A stretch of DNA of 64,000 nucleotides from Perlabentimonas gracilis. Lineage in GTDB: Bacteria; Bacteroidota; Bacteroidia; Bacteroidales; Tenuifilaceae. Location: positions 1 through 64,000 of the forward strand of contig NZ_JAANIG010000008.1 in assembly GCF_011174675.1 (NCBI RefSeq), read 5' to 3'. The position numbers and the translations under genes are program-made. Below, piece after piece: positions 46,168 to 55,876 of the stretch (position 1 is the first letter of the stretch; every line of letters starts with the position of its first letter). The notes under the pieces were generated by a model. The model searched no databases, was not told the DNA's origin, and was given only the letters and a program-made list of their open reading frames with translations.

Positions 46168-47397
46168 TTATTTATACGATAAAATGCGCTGTTCGCCCTC
46201 GAGTGAGCGGTAATGGGTTAAATCATGCGAAACCTCCAAGGTTCCAAGGTATTCCCCTTTCTCGTTGCGGAGGGCAAAATACTCGATGTGTATAAACTTA
46301 CCTCCCATATTTATCCAGAATGGGGCACGACTTTGCTTTCCGCTCTTAAAGTCGTCAATAATCTTGTCGACAATATGAGAGCTGGCCGGGGGATGGCAAA
46401 GCCGAACATCGCGATTAAGGATGGCGCGGTTACGCTGGAAAATACGCTCGGAGTTCTGCGAGAAGTACTTCACCTTATCGTCCTTATCAACAAATGTCAT
46501 ATCGATGGGTAGAGTATTTAGTATGGCCAGCAACTCCTCAACGGAGAAGCTACCCGATGGCAACTGAATATTGCCCCCCGATTTCTGCATCTCGACAAGC
46601 GTATCCTCGGTAGCCCACTCTGGTTTCCAAATTACTGGTGGGTCGTAAAGGCAAAAACCGATTTCGAGCGATTGCTTCGACATCTCGTACCAGTCGGTCT
46701 CGGTAAGCTTGTCGAGCGCCATGGGGAGTAGAATCTCCTCCTCCTTGATGGTCATATCATCAATGCCATCCAACGCAGGCGACAGCACAATTTCGGCGGT
46801 TGCTAAAAGATCGTCGCGGGTTATATCATCGGTTTGTAGAATTTCGATGGATCCCTTAACCAAATCGCGAATCTCATCCTGCTTTCCCCACATCACCTTG
46901 GGTGGGCCAGTAATACCCTCGCGCTCGAGGAATGGAAACAGCATGTATTCCTTGCGGAGGTAGTGCTTATCCACATCGAATAGGCCATTGAAAATACCCC
47001 GAAGCTTAAGGACTTGCTGTGCAAATGCATCCGTATCGGATGATGTAATCTCGCCAATAAGGTTGCGGGCCTCTGTGGTCGCCTTGCGAAGCTCCTGGTT
47101 TTCCTTTAGCATCACATCAACTGGGTGACCTGGAGGCACATCCTTAAAACCCGATAAATCGACATTTCCTTGAAGAACAGCTGAGTGCGCATCGCATAGC
47201 TTCAGCACCTCCTCCTCGGGTAGCCCTTCGCTGATTAGCTCCTGCTCTACCTCCACCACTTCGCCATAGGGAATTTGGCTTAGGGACTGCATTAACTCCT
47301 TACGAACATCGTCCTGCGAGCCACCTGCATGAAGTTTTAGTATAAGCTCCTTGAGCTTAGCTTAACGCTGCTGTGAGTTGTTTATCAGTTCACTCAT
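46168..47397 (-). pseudogene. DUF438 hemerythrin/PAS gene with premature stop
   Basis: The family N-terminus is encoded from the ATG at 47397 (MSELINNSQQR), but the twelfth codon is TAA (47364-47362). The same frame then continues with AKLKELILKLHAGGSQDDVRK and runs unbroken to 46168. The remaining 374-residue open frame can start at the ATG at 47292, losing about 35 family residues. Domains: DUF438 (to about residue 70 of the short form), hemerythrin-like (about 80-215), PAS (about 245-365, with the CHPP motif). The hemerythrin segment reads MWGKQDEIR where homologues usually have a His (from memory), so a metal ligand may be lost. A CAA-to-TAA change or a sequencing error would both explain the stop. 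Upstream of the DUF1858/DUF2249 gene. Confidence 0.85.
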
Positions 47398-47442
47398 TAT
47401 TATGAATTTTGGTTTACGATTAGTTTAGATGTCTCAGATTAA

Positions 47443-47450
47443 CAAATATA
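47443..47450 (-). promoter_or_regulatory. -7 element of the DUF438 gene
   Basis: TATATTTG on the minus strand matches TAnnTTTG, 46 bp before the ATG at 47397. Its presence shows the 5' end extends past the shortened frame, supporting the longer original start. No -33 box at the right distance. Confidence 0.5.
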
Positions 47451-47526
47451 CAAAAACAGACTATATACTATTGGCTTCATACAATCTACTTCTATGGATT
47501 TACCAACGAACTGGAAAAAGTTAATG

Positions 47527-47558
47527 CTTGTACATATGTTTAATTTTACATATATTTG
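47527..47558 (+). promoter_or_regulatory. Promoter of the symporter gene
   Basis: TTG at 47528-47530, a 20-nt spacer and TATATTTG at 47551-47558 match the Bacteroidota consensus closely. The promoter lies inside the extended open frame, so the ATG at 47605 is the real start. Confidence 0.7.
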
Positions 47559-47604
47559 TGGGGTAAACTGCTTGACGGCAAGAGTACAAACCAAAACGAT
47601 TACA

Positions 47605-48489
47605 ATGGAGACCAACTTTATTACGGAGCTATTGCTACCATTATCACTAGGAATTATTATGCTTGGTATGGGTCTTTCGCTTGTACCTAATGATTTTAAG
47701 CGTATAGCACTATACCCCAAAGCTGCCGCAATTGGAATAGTAAATCAGATAATAATACTACCACTTATTGGATTTTTGCTGCTAATGCTCATTCCTATGC
47801 GCAATCCGGAGCTCGCCGTGGGAATAATGATACTTGCGGCGTGCCCAGGGGGGCCAACATCAAATTTAATAAGCCATATTTCGAGAGGCGACACGGCACT
47901 GTCAATTACGCTAACTGCCATATCGAGTATGGCTGTGGTTTTTACCATACCGCTAATCGTTAACCTTGCCATGCGACACTTTTTACAAGCAGGTGAATAC
48001 GTTCCGCTACCCATTTTTGACACGATGATTAAGGTTATTATCATAACGCTGGTTCCTGTTGGTATTGGAATGCTTATAAGGTCGAAAGCGCCTAAGTTCT
48101 CAGACAAGATGAATAGGCCCGTTAAGGTCATGTCGGGGATCTTGCTTATAGTAATTATTTTAGCGGCCATACTAAACGATAAAGAAAACTTCTTCAACTT
48201 TTTCGCCCAAGCTGGCCCAGTTGCGCTAGCGCTAAACGTGGCCATGCTGCTTGTTGGCTACTTCTCAGCACGAATTTTTAGCCTAAAGATATCGCAGAGC
48301 ATAACCATCTCCATAGAATCGGGGATTCAAAATGGTACGCTTGGTATTGCCATTGCAGCAACCCTGCTGCACAATCCCACTATGACAATCTCGCCCGCCA
48401 TATACAGCCTTATTATGTTTGGAACGGCTGGACTGATAATAGCATGGATGAACTTGAAAGTAAAGGGGAGTAAAGTTGTTGCAAGATAA
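47605..48489 (+). CDS. Bile acid:sodium symporter (BASS) family transporter
   Basis: 294 residues from the ATG at 47605. About nine to ten transmembrane helices, with the family motif AACPGGPTSNLISHISRGDTALSI (first half ending in the crossover region) in TM4. Members move organic anions such as bile acids, pantoate or keto acids with Na+; substrate cannot be read from sequence. The extended open frame begins at 47494, but the promoter at 47527-47558 excludes it. Divergent from the DUF438 gene; ends at a bidirectional hairpin. Confidence 0.88.
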   Translation: METNFITELLLPLSLGIIMLGMGLSLVPNDFKRIALYPKAAAIGIVNQIIILPLIGFLLLMLIPMRNPELAVGIMILAACPGGPTSNLISHISRGDTALSITLTAISSMAVVFTIPLIVNLAMRHFLQAGEYVPLPIFDTMIKVIIITLVPVGIGMLIRSKAPKFSDKMNRPVKVMSGILLIVIILAAILNDKENFFNFFAQAGPVALALNVAMLLVGYFSARIFSLKISQSITISIESGIQNGTLGIAIAATLLHNPTMTISPAIYSLIMFGTAGLIIAWMNLKVKGSKVVAR

Positions 48490-48510
48490 GGCAATAATGA
48501 TATTGAAACA

Positions 48511-48542
48511 GAAAGGGTGGCCTCAAACGAAGCCACCCTTTC
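48511..48542. terminator. Bidirectional terminator hairpin
   Basis: A perfect 11-bp stem (GAAAGGGTGGC and its complement) with a 10-nt loop, between the convergent symporter and phosphorylase-like genes. Confidence 0.8.
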
Positions 48543-48593
48543 CCATCACAACCACTTCTTAACTAACAACCGAAAAGTCCCAGTTACTTCGGC

Positions 48594-51500
48594 CTAAACA
48601 TACACAACAATCTTTTCAACCTTATTTGATCGGCTAAACAGCTCGTGCGATACCCCTTTGGGAATTCTTTTTAGGGCTAAACGTTTGGGTTTAGCCACCT
48701 CGTTTCGCCAATACACCTCAATGGCGTTATCGCCAGCTTTCACAACCTTAATGGGCGTACCACAAAGAGTTAGCTGTAAATATTCCTCGGTATCACGAGT
48801 AAAATCATTACTGGTAAGTAATGTGGGCAGAATGTGAATTTCGCCCTCACTGACTATAATCCCCAGCTCGTTGAATCGGCTAAGGAAGTCCTCCTTTACC
48901 TGGCCTGTTAGGCCGGGTTGCTGCGCCCCCATCATCGATGGGGTGTGCGAATACGGATCGGTTGGAAAGGCACCGTAAACCTTTGGGTTTTTATGAACCC
49001 CTATTCCCTCCTTAACCCTGTAGTAGTAATCAATTAGCTGCTGGAGAGTATTTTGATCGAAATCTTGCTCAGCTTGCTCAACAATATACTCGCCCAAGGT
49101 GAGGAGTAACTTCGACACCAAATGCCAGTAGATAGAGCCCAACCCCTCGTACTTATAAAACGATCCGGAACGCCCCGTAAAGTATCGATGCTGAAAAATA
49201 TCCTCATAAATATCACAAACCAACTTTGCTTCCGATTCAATTAGCCTAGCATCAATCTCCTTAGGTAGTTCATGAAGTGCTTGTTGTAAAAGAGCTACGT
49301 TTTTAAACGATGCGTTGAAATGGTAGTTCCCCTGAATATCCTTGTTAATAATCTGCTTATTACCAACTTGTAAAAGCATTTTAAGCAGCTCCGATTTTTC
49401 GACCTGCTGTGCAGGAATTAGATTTTTATCCAAAAAGCTGGGTAACTCTTTAAATGGGTAAAGGATAAAGCTCTGCTGATCGGGGCGCCACAACTCGCTC
49501 TGGAATAACGAATCCATAATTCCAACGGTATCCTCGAGGTTAAGATAACCCGAGCCAAGAACAGCCGCCTGCCCCTCGAGCATTAGCTGCAAATGTTGTA
49601 CTTGTACAGCATCGTTAGTGAACGAAATAAGGTTGTAGGAATGGTACAGGCCATCGGCACGCTTGTTCTTAGCAATACTCTGATCGATGTATGCCAGAAT
49701 GAGATTAAAAAAATTAACAACCTCATCGGAGGTTACTACCATGGTACTTCCCTCAAACCCAGCATAAACCTTGGCTCTATAATCTGATCCGGATTGTCCT
49801 AAGCTATCAACTAACGCTTTTCGTGCTTTGTCGGAGAAACCTTTAGGTAAAATATCGGCACTACTTTTAAAAGCACCAAAAATTGATTTGAAAAACTCAT
49901 AAACCTCGGCCGATAGCTTGAAACTATCCTTAGGATCGTTACCAATTACACTAGTAAAGAATTTAATATACTTGCGAAGTTGATACAGAGTAACCATTGA
50001 GGTTCCGTTGCCCACCAGGGCATTATTGGCGTCGTTCCACTCGGGACGTTGCGTGTTGAGCCAAATACCTGCCTCGGGCACAAAATTGCTAAGCTTGGTT
50101 AAAAGGCTAACCATTATCTTCTCAACAAACGAAACACGAACAATAGCCTTATCATGGTAGGTAACCAGCTTACCATCGGCACCAATTTCTTGGCTTTGCC
50201 TTATAAGATCCTTATGCAGATTCCAATTGAACACAATGGTATCCTGAGGATTTTTAACAATATCCTTATAATTTTTTATGCGATAGGGAACATTGGCATA
50301 AACAAAGAACGGTTCCTTGAACTTTTTGAAAAGCTGATTGGGGTAAAATTTCTCATGCAGCTCGAGCAGCCTAAGCAGGTAAATTATCTGATGATCGCCC
50401 CAGTAGCCAATATATGCCCACGGATTATCGGGTTCGGGCACTTCCCAATCGAAGCCCTCGCGGGTAATACGATAAGGATTATAGCCATCGGCAGTTGATG
50501 CGTTTAGAAATCGGCAGATCATGCCGGGCAAATACTCGGGAAACGACAGCGCCAAAGCCTCCCAGTTTTGGAATATATCGCGCCAATTGCCCTGATAGCT
50601 TAGCGAGGGGCTACCATCGGCGTTTTTAAGATTAATATCGAAGAAGTTCCATGGACGGCTAGGGTCGCCGTGCCGGCGACTGAAGCTAATGGGCAAGTAC
50701 TCGAAGGTTAAGCGCAATAAATCCTTGTCGTTGGAGTGCTTGGCCATGGTAATTAACTCATCGAGCCGAATTGATTCATTCAGTTTACCAAACTGGTGCT
50801 TAAACTTGCTATACACCTCACGATTAGCCTGTTCAAGATGCTTCAGAAAATCGCTTGGATTAACGTTGTAACCATTCTCGAAGATTCCTCCACGCATCAC
50901 GTTAAACATGGTATTGGCAAAATGCCTACTATCGTTTAGCTTATCGCCTGTTTGCTGAATACCATCGGCCATTTCGACCAATCGCTTCAGCTTATCGGAA
51001 TTTTTACGTACGTTCTCCTCTATATACTGGCTCAGGTTTTTCTTTTCGGTAACAAATTTCTTTAGCGCCACAACCTCGGTGCTGTCCTTGGCAACATCGG
51101 CTAAAAAATACCAAACCTTACCCTCTTTGGGTTTGAGCTCAAATTTATCTTGAATAAAGAGAGAGGTTTTTTGCCCAAAAGCATTAGTCTCACTAATAAT
51201 ATCTGCACCAAACCGAAGCATTTTTAGCTGCTTTGCGCTAAGCAAAACTTTCTGAGGAGTTAGCCCTGTAGCCCAAACAACATTAGCCCTTAGCGCCTCG
51301 CTTGGCTCAGCACGGTCGACCGGGATGGATGACATACGGAACAGGGCAAGGCTTGCATCGCCATGCCACTCGGCCACCTTGTAAGCATCCATTAGAGTGC
51401 TCATGAGGCTCTGCGTATCACGGGTTATCCCAAAGGGTATAATATTTTGCAGTCCATCGGTGATATCGAGGTTAATACTCTTTCCCGACTCATTGATTAG

Positions 51501-51992
51501 CTCGCATTTACGAATCCACCCAAGCTCATCGCTGCTCATCCAGCTGTATCGAAACCGAAGCTTTAGGTCGTTGTTAATCTCCTCGAAAATGATTTTATTG
51601 CCCGCCGTGTTTTTGTACAAATTCCTATTAACCTCGTAAAGCCCACGGTAAAAATTGGAGAAAGGCTCCCAAGCCTGCAACCTAGTACCATCAATAATTC
51701 TGACAATGGTTTTAGGCCCGGTTACTTCGGCCGATTCGTGAATTTTATCGTCGGTATAGTAGGGAAAAAGGGCATTATCGTAGTTCTGCCTTCCGGCAGT
51801 TAGGCTTCCGCTACTGGAAATGAACATCCACAGATCGCTGCTGCTCACAATGCTCATGAAGAACGGATCCATTGAATCGAAATTCTTTATGCAATACATC
51901 AAGTCGCCATCAATCTCCGTGAGGAAACCATTTACATCCTTCTCAAAATCTTTTAGTTTTGCACCAGAAACACAAGCCTTTAAGTCACTCAT
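48594..51992 (-). CDS. GH94/GH149/GH161-like glycoside phosphorylase
   Basis: 1,132 residues from the ATG at 51992 (a TTG precedes it at 51995). No signal peptide, so cytoplasmic. The layout suits large clan GH-Q-like phosphorylases: N-terminal beta-sandwich (about 1-290), helical linker, (alpha/alpha)6 barrel (about 330-900), C-terminal beta domain. The segment QRPEWNDANNALVG (around W652-D654) resembles the catalytic 'DWNDG' motif of GH94 enzymes, with D654 as candidate general acid. Its length is nearer to GH149 or GH161 beta-1,3-glucan phosphorylases than to GH94 disaccharide enzymes; that is inference. Expected reaction: phosphorolysis of beta-glucan oligosaccharides to glucose 1-phosphate. 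Distal end of the polysaccharide locus. Confidence 0.65.
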   Translation of the reverse strand: MSDLKACVSGAKLKDFEKDVNGFLTEIDGDLMYCIKNFDSMDPFFMSIVSSSDLWMFISSSGSLTAGRQNYDNALFPYYTDDKIHESAEVTGPKTIVRIIDGTRLQAWEPFSNFYRGLYEVNRNLYKNTAGNKIIFEEINNDLKLRFRYSWMSSDELGWIRKCELINESGKSINLDITDGLQNIIPFGITRDTQSLMSTLMDAYKVAEWHGDASLALFRMSSIPVDRAEPSEALRANVVWATGLTPQKVLLSAKQLKMLRFGADIISETNAFGQKTSLFIQDKFELKPKEGKVWYFLADVAKDSTEVVALKKFVTEKKNLSQYIEENVRKNSDKLKRLVEMADGIQQTGDKLNDSRHFANTMFNVMRGGIFENGYNVNPSDFLKHLEQANREVYSKFKHQFGKLNESIRLDELITMAKHSNDKDLLRLTFEYLPISFSRRHGDPSRPWNFFDINLKNADGSPSLSYQGNWRDIFQNWEALALSFPEYLPGMICRFLNASTADGYNPYRITREGFDWEVPEPDNPWAYIGYWGDHQIIYLLRLLELHEKFYPNQLFKKFKEPFFVYANVPYRIKNYKDIVKNPQDTIVFNWNLHKDLIRQSQEIGADGKLVTYHDKAIVRVSFVEKIMVSLLTKLSNFVPEAGIWLNTQRPEWNDANNALVGNGTSMVTLYQLRKYIKFFTSVIGNDPKDSFKLSAEVYEFFKSIFGAFKSSADILPKGFSDKARKALVDSLGQSGSDYRAKVYAGFEGSTMVVTSDEVVNFFNLILAYIDQSIAKNKRADGLYHSYNLISFTNDAVQVQHLQLMLEGQAAVLGSGYLNLEDTVGIMDSLFQSELWRPDQQSFILYPFKELPSFLDKNLIPAQQVEKSELLKMLLQVGNKQIINKDIQGNYHFNASFKNVALLQQALHELPKEIDARLIESEAKLVCDIYEDIFQHRYFTGRSGSFYKYEGLGSIYWHLVSKLLLTLGEYIVEQAEQDFDQNTLQQLIDYYYRVKEGIGVHKNPKVYGAFPTDPYSHTPSMMGAQQPGLTGQVKEDFLSRFNELGIIVSEGEIHILPTLLTSNDFTRDTEEYLQLTLCGTPIKVVKAGDNAIEVYWRNEVAKPKRLALKRIPKGVSHELFSRSNKVEKIVVYV

Positions 51993-52050
51993 CAATATCT
52001 ATTTATAGGGTTATACTACCAATTTTGTGGAATTAAACAGTAAGTAAAAA

Positions 52051-52147
52051 GGTTTGAAGACGGAAGACGCCTGTCTCGTAAACCGTTAGGTTGACGAGAG
52101 AAGACCGAAGACCGAATTGCCCTTACTTTCGTCTTTGGGCTTCGAAC
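52051..52147 (+). repeat. Dispersed intergenic element, copy B
   Basis: Matches copy A at 24/27 positions (52051-52077) and 12/12 (52092-52103). Its ends form an imperfect inverted repeat: 52051-52069 against the complement of 52129-52147. The middle has a short tandem AAGACCG AAGACCG. It lies in the 245-bp gap between the second GH3 gene and the phosphorylase gene. Confidence 0.65.
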
Positions 52148-52237
52148 CAACTTTTCTCAACCTAAACAAATCCTTCACAAATATTGAAGTAGTATCATTA
52201 AAATTCATCAAATCACAGCCTCATCAACAGGCAAAAA

Positions 52238-54529
52238 CTATTTCGAAGTTTTATAGTAAAAACTCTTTTTAACCATATCGCTGGGATTACCACCAATGAG
52301 CAGCTCAAAATCACCCTCCTCGGCAATCCACTTATTGTTTAGCCCAACAAATTTGAGATCGTTGAAGCTAACGGTAAAGCTGACCTTGGCGCTTTGTCCG
52401 GGATTTAAGCTGATCTTTTCAAATCCAACGAGTTTTCTATCGTCGGGCGTAATGGAAGCCACCACATCGCGTATATAAAGTTGCACCACCTCCTTGCCTG
52501 CATACTTACCAGTATTGGTAACCGTAACCTCACCCTTAATGCTATAATTTGTATTTATTGTATCGGTTGATAGGGTAAAGTTGCTATAGCCAAAAGAAGT
52601 GTAGCTTAACCCATACCCAAACTGCCACTGTGGATTAAAGCCGTTCATCCCAAAGTTATCGTCGAGCTTATCGCTACCCTTATGCTGATATGTATGCAGT
52701 GTGTTGGTATATCGTGGATAGGTGTATGGCAGTTTCCCACTTGGGCTTTCCTCGCCAGAAATAAGCTGCGCAAGAGCCTCCCCCCCCTCATGCCCCGGCC
52801 AGTAGGCCATTAAAATGGCATCGGCAAGAGGCTCAATCTCCCTTATTACCCTAGGTCGCCCTTGCAATAATACCAGAACAATAGGTTTCCCCGTTGTGTG
52901 GAGCAGCTTAACTAGCTCCTGCTGATTTGGTGGCAAGTCGAGGCTATGGATATCGGAAAACTTCTCGGTGGTGGGCTGTTCGCCAAGGCATATAAAAACC
53001 ACCTCGGAATTTGAGGCTTTGGACAATATTGAGGTTTTATCGATGATGTCACCGGTAAAATCTGTGCCCTGCTCGTACAGCACATTACCATTTCCGTACT
53101 TAGCCTGCATAGCCTGCAGAAAGGTTTTCTTTCCCTTATCGTCGTAGGTTGGATCGTCGCCCTTAAAGGTTCGACTCCAAGGGCCATTGAGCGATGTTAG
53201 GGAGTTGGCTGTAGGGCCAGTAACAAATACTTTGGTTCTCGCATTATCTTTCAGAGGCAGGATATTATTCTCGTTTTTGAGTAAAGTAATACCTTCCACA
53301 GCGGCCATACGGCTTAAATTGGCAAATGAATCGGATGCAAATTCTGGAAAATTAGCAGGATGATGATATGATTTTTCGAATAGCCCAAGCTTAAACTTAA
53401 CGAATAGAATACGGCGAACCGCATCGTCGATTCGGCTCATGGGAATCTCGCCCGATTGCACCAAATCAATAACATCCATAGCGAAGCTAGCATCGTAGGG
53501 AACCATACACATATCGGCTCCAGCCAGAACAGCCAGCTTGGTGGCCTCGCGCTTATCCTTGGCCACGAAATGATTCTCGACCAAGCGAGCAATATCGCCC
53601 CAATCGGTAATTACAAAACCCTTAAGTCCCAACTCACCCTTGAGCACATCGGTAATTAGGTATTTATCGATATGACCCGGCACGCCATTCACCGCACCAG
53701 AATTAAGCATAACGGTTAGCGTTCCTTTATCAATTGCATCGCGAAAAGGTTCGAGGTAATACTGCCTTAGGTAATGCTCAGGAATTAAAGCGGGCGAACG
53801 ATCTTTTCCGCTTACGGGAGTTCCGTAGCCAATAAAGTGCTTTAGGCAAACGGCAACGCTTATGGAGTCGGATATTGACTTTCCCTGAGCCCCCTCAATA
53901 TACGCAGCACCCATTACCCGGTTAATGTAGGTATCCTCACCAAAAGTTTCGAAAATTCGCCCCCACAGCGGCTGCATGCTCACATCGAGAACGGGTGCAT
54001 AGTTCCAGGGGATGGACGAGGCTCGCAGCTCATAAGCGGTTACCTCACCCGTAATGCGGGAGAACTCGGGATTCCAAGTTGCCGCTAGGGCAATTTGATG
54101 AGGAAAAATTGTTGAGCCAGCGGTGTAGGTTGCCCCATGCACACCATCGATACCAAAGAGAACTGGTATTTGATGGCGGCTATTTGCTTTGGTAAAATCT
54201 TGAATTGACTTAACGATTCGGTACCACTCCTCCTTACTAGGCGGATACTTCCCCTTGTTCTGAACCGACCCCACGCCGTGGGTAATGAGCAGATTACTCA
54301 TCTTGGCTGAATCGAGTAGAAGCGTGTCGGCTTGAGTCCAAAACTCACCCTGCGTGAGTGCGGTTAGGCCAATATTGGTCATTTGACCTGCCTTTTCCTC
54401 TAGCGTAAGAAGATTTAAAAGGCTATCGGCCTTGGCAAAGTAAACCGCATCGGGATCGCTTGTGCTAAGCAAATTGCAACTGCCTAATAGAACTGCGGCT
54501 AGGAAATATAATGGTAGGCGAATCCTCAT
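52238..54529 (-). CDS. GH3 beta-glucosidase (BglX-like lipoprotein)
   Basis: 763 residues from the ATG at 54529 (a TTG is at 54538). Lipobox LGSC (Cys18) suggests membrane anchoring. GH3 N-terminal domain with the DGVHG substrate loop and nucleophile D309 (VITDWGD); (alpha/beta) sandwich domain; C-terminal FN3-like domain (VTNTGKYAGKEVVQLYIRD). Removes terminal beta-linked glucose from oligosaccharides. It follows the TIM-barrel gene by 19 bp in the polysaccharide locus. Exact linkage unknown. Confidence 0.92.
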   Translation of the reverse strand: MRIRLPLYFLAAVLLGSCNLLSTSDPDAVYFAKADSLLNLLTLEEKAGQMTNIGLTALTQGEFWTQADTLLLDSAKMSNLLITHGVGSVQNKGKYPPSKEEWYRIVKSIQDFTKANSRHQIPVLFGIDGVHGATYTAGSTIFPHQIALAATWNPEFSRITGEVTAYELRASSIPWNYAPVLDVSMQPLWGRIFETFGEDTYINRVMGAAYIEGAQGKSISDSISVAVCLKHFIGYGTPVSGKDRSPALIPEHYLRQYYLEPFRDAIDKGTLTVMLNSGAVNGVPGHIDKYLITDVLKGELGLKGFVITDWGDIARLVENHFVAKDKREATKLAVLAGADMCMVPYDASFAMDVIDLVQSGEIPMSRIDDAVRRILFVKFKLGLFEKSYHHPANFPEFASDSFANLSRMAAVEGITLLKNENNILPLKDNARTKVFVTGPTANSLTSLNGPWSRTFKGDDPTYDDKGKKTFLQAMQAKYGNGNVLYEQGTDFTGDIIDKTSILSKASNSEVVFICLGEQPTTEKFSDIHSLDLPPNQQELVKLLHTTGKPIVLVLLQGRPRVIREIEPLADAILMAYWPGHEGGEALAQLISGEESPSGKLPYTYPRYTNTLHTYQHKGSDKLDDNFGMNGFNPQWQFGYGLSYTSFGYSNFTLSTDTINTNYSIKGEVTVTNTGKYAGKEVVQLYIRDVVASITPDDRKLVGFEKISLNPGQSAKVSFTVSFNDLKFVGLNNKWIAEEGDFELLIGGNPSDMVKKSFYYKTSK

Positions 54530-54548
54530 CAGCAACAAGATAATTTAA

Positions 54549-55868
54549 TTACTCAATATAGAACGGAATATTTACCGTTCCAGCATTGTTGTTATCATCT
54601 ACAATGTAGATAAATAGGCGGTAAGCACCCTTTTCGGCAGGGGTTTTGAATTTCACTTCCGAAACAGAAGCAGATATAATTAACCCCTCGATGGATTGCG
54701 GACGCTGCTCAAAATCGCCACCATCGCTAAGTTCAACGGGCTCGGGCATAATCTCGGCTCTAGCCTTTAGAACCACGTTATTGGGATGCTCAACCTCAAC
54801 TAATGAAGAGTACTCGGTGTTAGGGTTCAATTTCACGTTATCGAAACGGCCACCATTCCCTCTTATAATTGCATTGGCCACACGAGGTGCCATATGCTCG
54901 GGTTGCTTGCCGGTCCACATGTATTCCATAACATTTATGGCTTCGGTTTTCTCGCCATACTCAGTAAATAGTCCATACCAAGTGGGAGTACGCTCCTGCT
55001 TTTGTCCCCAAAGGAACACGTACGAACCTAGACAGTTTGCCTCGTTGGCAAGGATAGCCTTTTGGTAGCGAAGCTTAATGGCATCGGCTTTTTCCGATGA
55101 GGTTTGCTCAATGGGCACCCCCCACTCGGTTGAGGGCATCTCCCAATGGCCAGTTGCTCCCCACTCGGTAACAAGGTAAGTCCCATCATAACCAGCTTCC
55201 TCTATACGTTGAGCAAGATTAATGATATCGCCATACATTTGAATGGAGATAAAATCGATGTTTGTGCAATGCTCGCGAATATAATCTACCTCGTCCTTCC
55301 CAATGCCTGCAAGCATTGTGGTTACCACGTGGTTGCCATCGACCTCCTTTATCATTTTGGCGATATCGTCAACCGCATTCCAAACCTTTGTGTTGGTGTA
55401 GCGCAGATTTAGCTCATTGCCAATGCCCCACCCCAGCAATGCTGGATGATCCTTAATGGCAATAACATCCTTTTTAATTGCTTCGAGCTGCCTAGCAACA
55501 GCCTCCTCATCATTATAATCGAAACCGTGGCGTTCCTTGGCTACATCGAGCCCCATCATAACCATTAGTCCACTTTCCCAGGCCTTATCTAATACCTCTT
55601 TACCTGTAGTTTGGCTGTTATTCACTCTCCAAGTTCGGATAGAGTTTCCTCCGTGGTCAGCAACCAAATGGCACGCACCGTGCTCACAACCAGCACCTTT
55701 TACAAAAAACTCTTTGCCATTCACAAACAGGCGATACCTGTCATCAATCTTTTTCATTTCCACCTTCGAAGGGCCTTGAGACATGGGGTCAACCTTCTTA
55801 TTGCTTTCGGTATTGCACGCAAGCATACCCAAAGCGACAAGTCCCATCAATAGAATTTTTGTTTTCAT
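54549..55868 (-). CDS. TIM-barrel glycoside hydrolase lipoprotein (GH2-like clan A; possible GH158)
   Basis: 439 residues, signal with lipobox (Cys18, LACN). A (beta/alpha)8 clan GH-A barrel is indicated by an acid/base Glu in GIGNELN (E152) and a nucleophile Glu in VTEWG (E235). A beta-sandwich domain follows (about 345-439). It lacks the N-terminal domains of true GH2 enzymes. Single-barrel plus Ig-like layout next to GH3 genes fits endo-beta-1,3-glucanases of GH158, but this is a guess; automatic annotation would say GH2 TIM barrel. Located in the polysaccharide locus, 8 bp after the sugar porter gene. Likely endo-acting in the periplasm or on the surface. Confidence 0.75.
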   Translation of the reverse strand: MKTKILLMGLVALGMLACNTESNKKVDPMSQGPSKVEMKKIDDRYRLFVNGKEFFVKGAGCEHGACHLVADHGGNSIRTWRVNNSQTTGKEVLDKAWESGLMVMMGLDVAKERHGFDYNDEEAVARQLEAIKKDVIAIKDHPALLGWGIGNELNLRYTNTKVWNAVDDIAKMIKEVDGNHVVTTMLAGIGKDEVDYIREHCTNIDFISIQMYGDIINLAQRIEEAGYDGTYLVTEWGATGHWEMPSTEWGVPIEQTSSEKADAIKLRYQKAILANEANCLGSYVFLWGQKQERTPTWYGLFTEYGEKTEAINVMEYMWTGKQPEHMAPRVANAIIRGNGGRFDNVKLNPNTEYSSLVEVEHPNNVVLKARAEIMPEPVELSDGGDFEQRPQSIEGLIISASVSEVKFKTPAEKGAYRLFIYIVDDNNNAGTVNIPFYIE

Positions 55869-55876
55869 AGCGGTAT

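Noticed and set aside
47494-47604. Longer N-terminus for the BASS transporter
   Set aside because: A near-consensus promoter (47527-47558) lies inside it and the family begins at the ATG at 47605.
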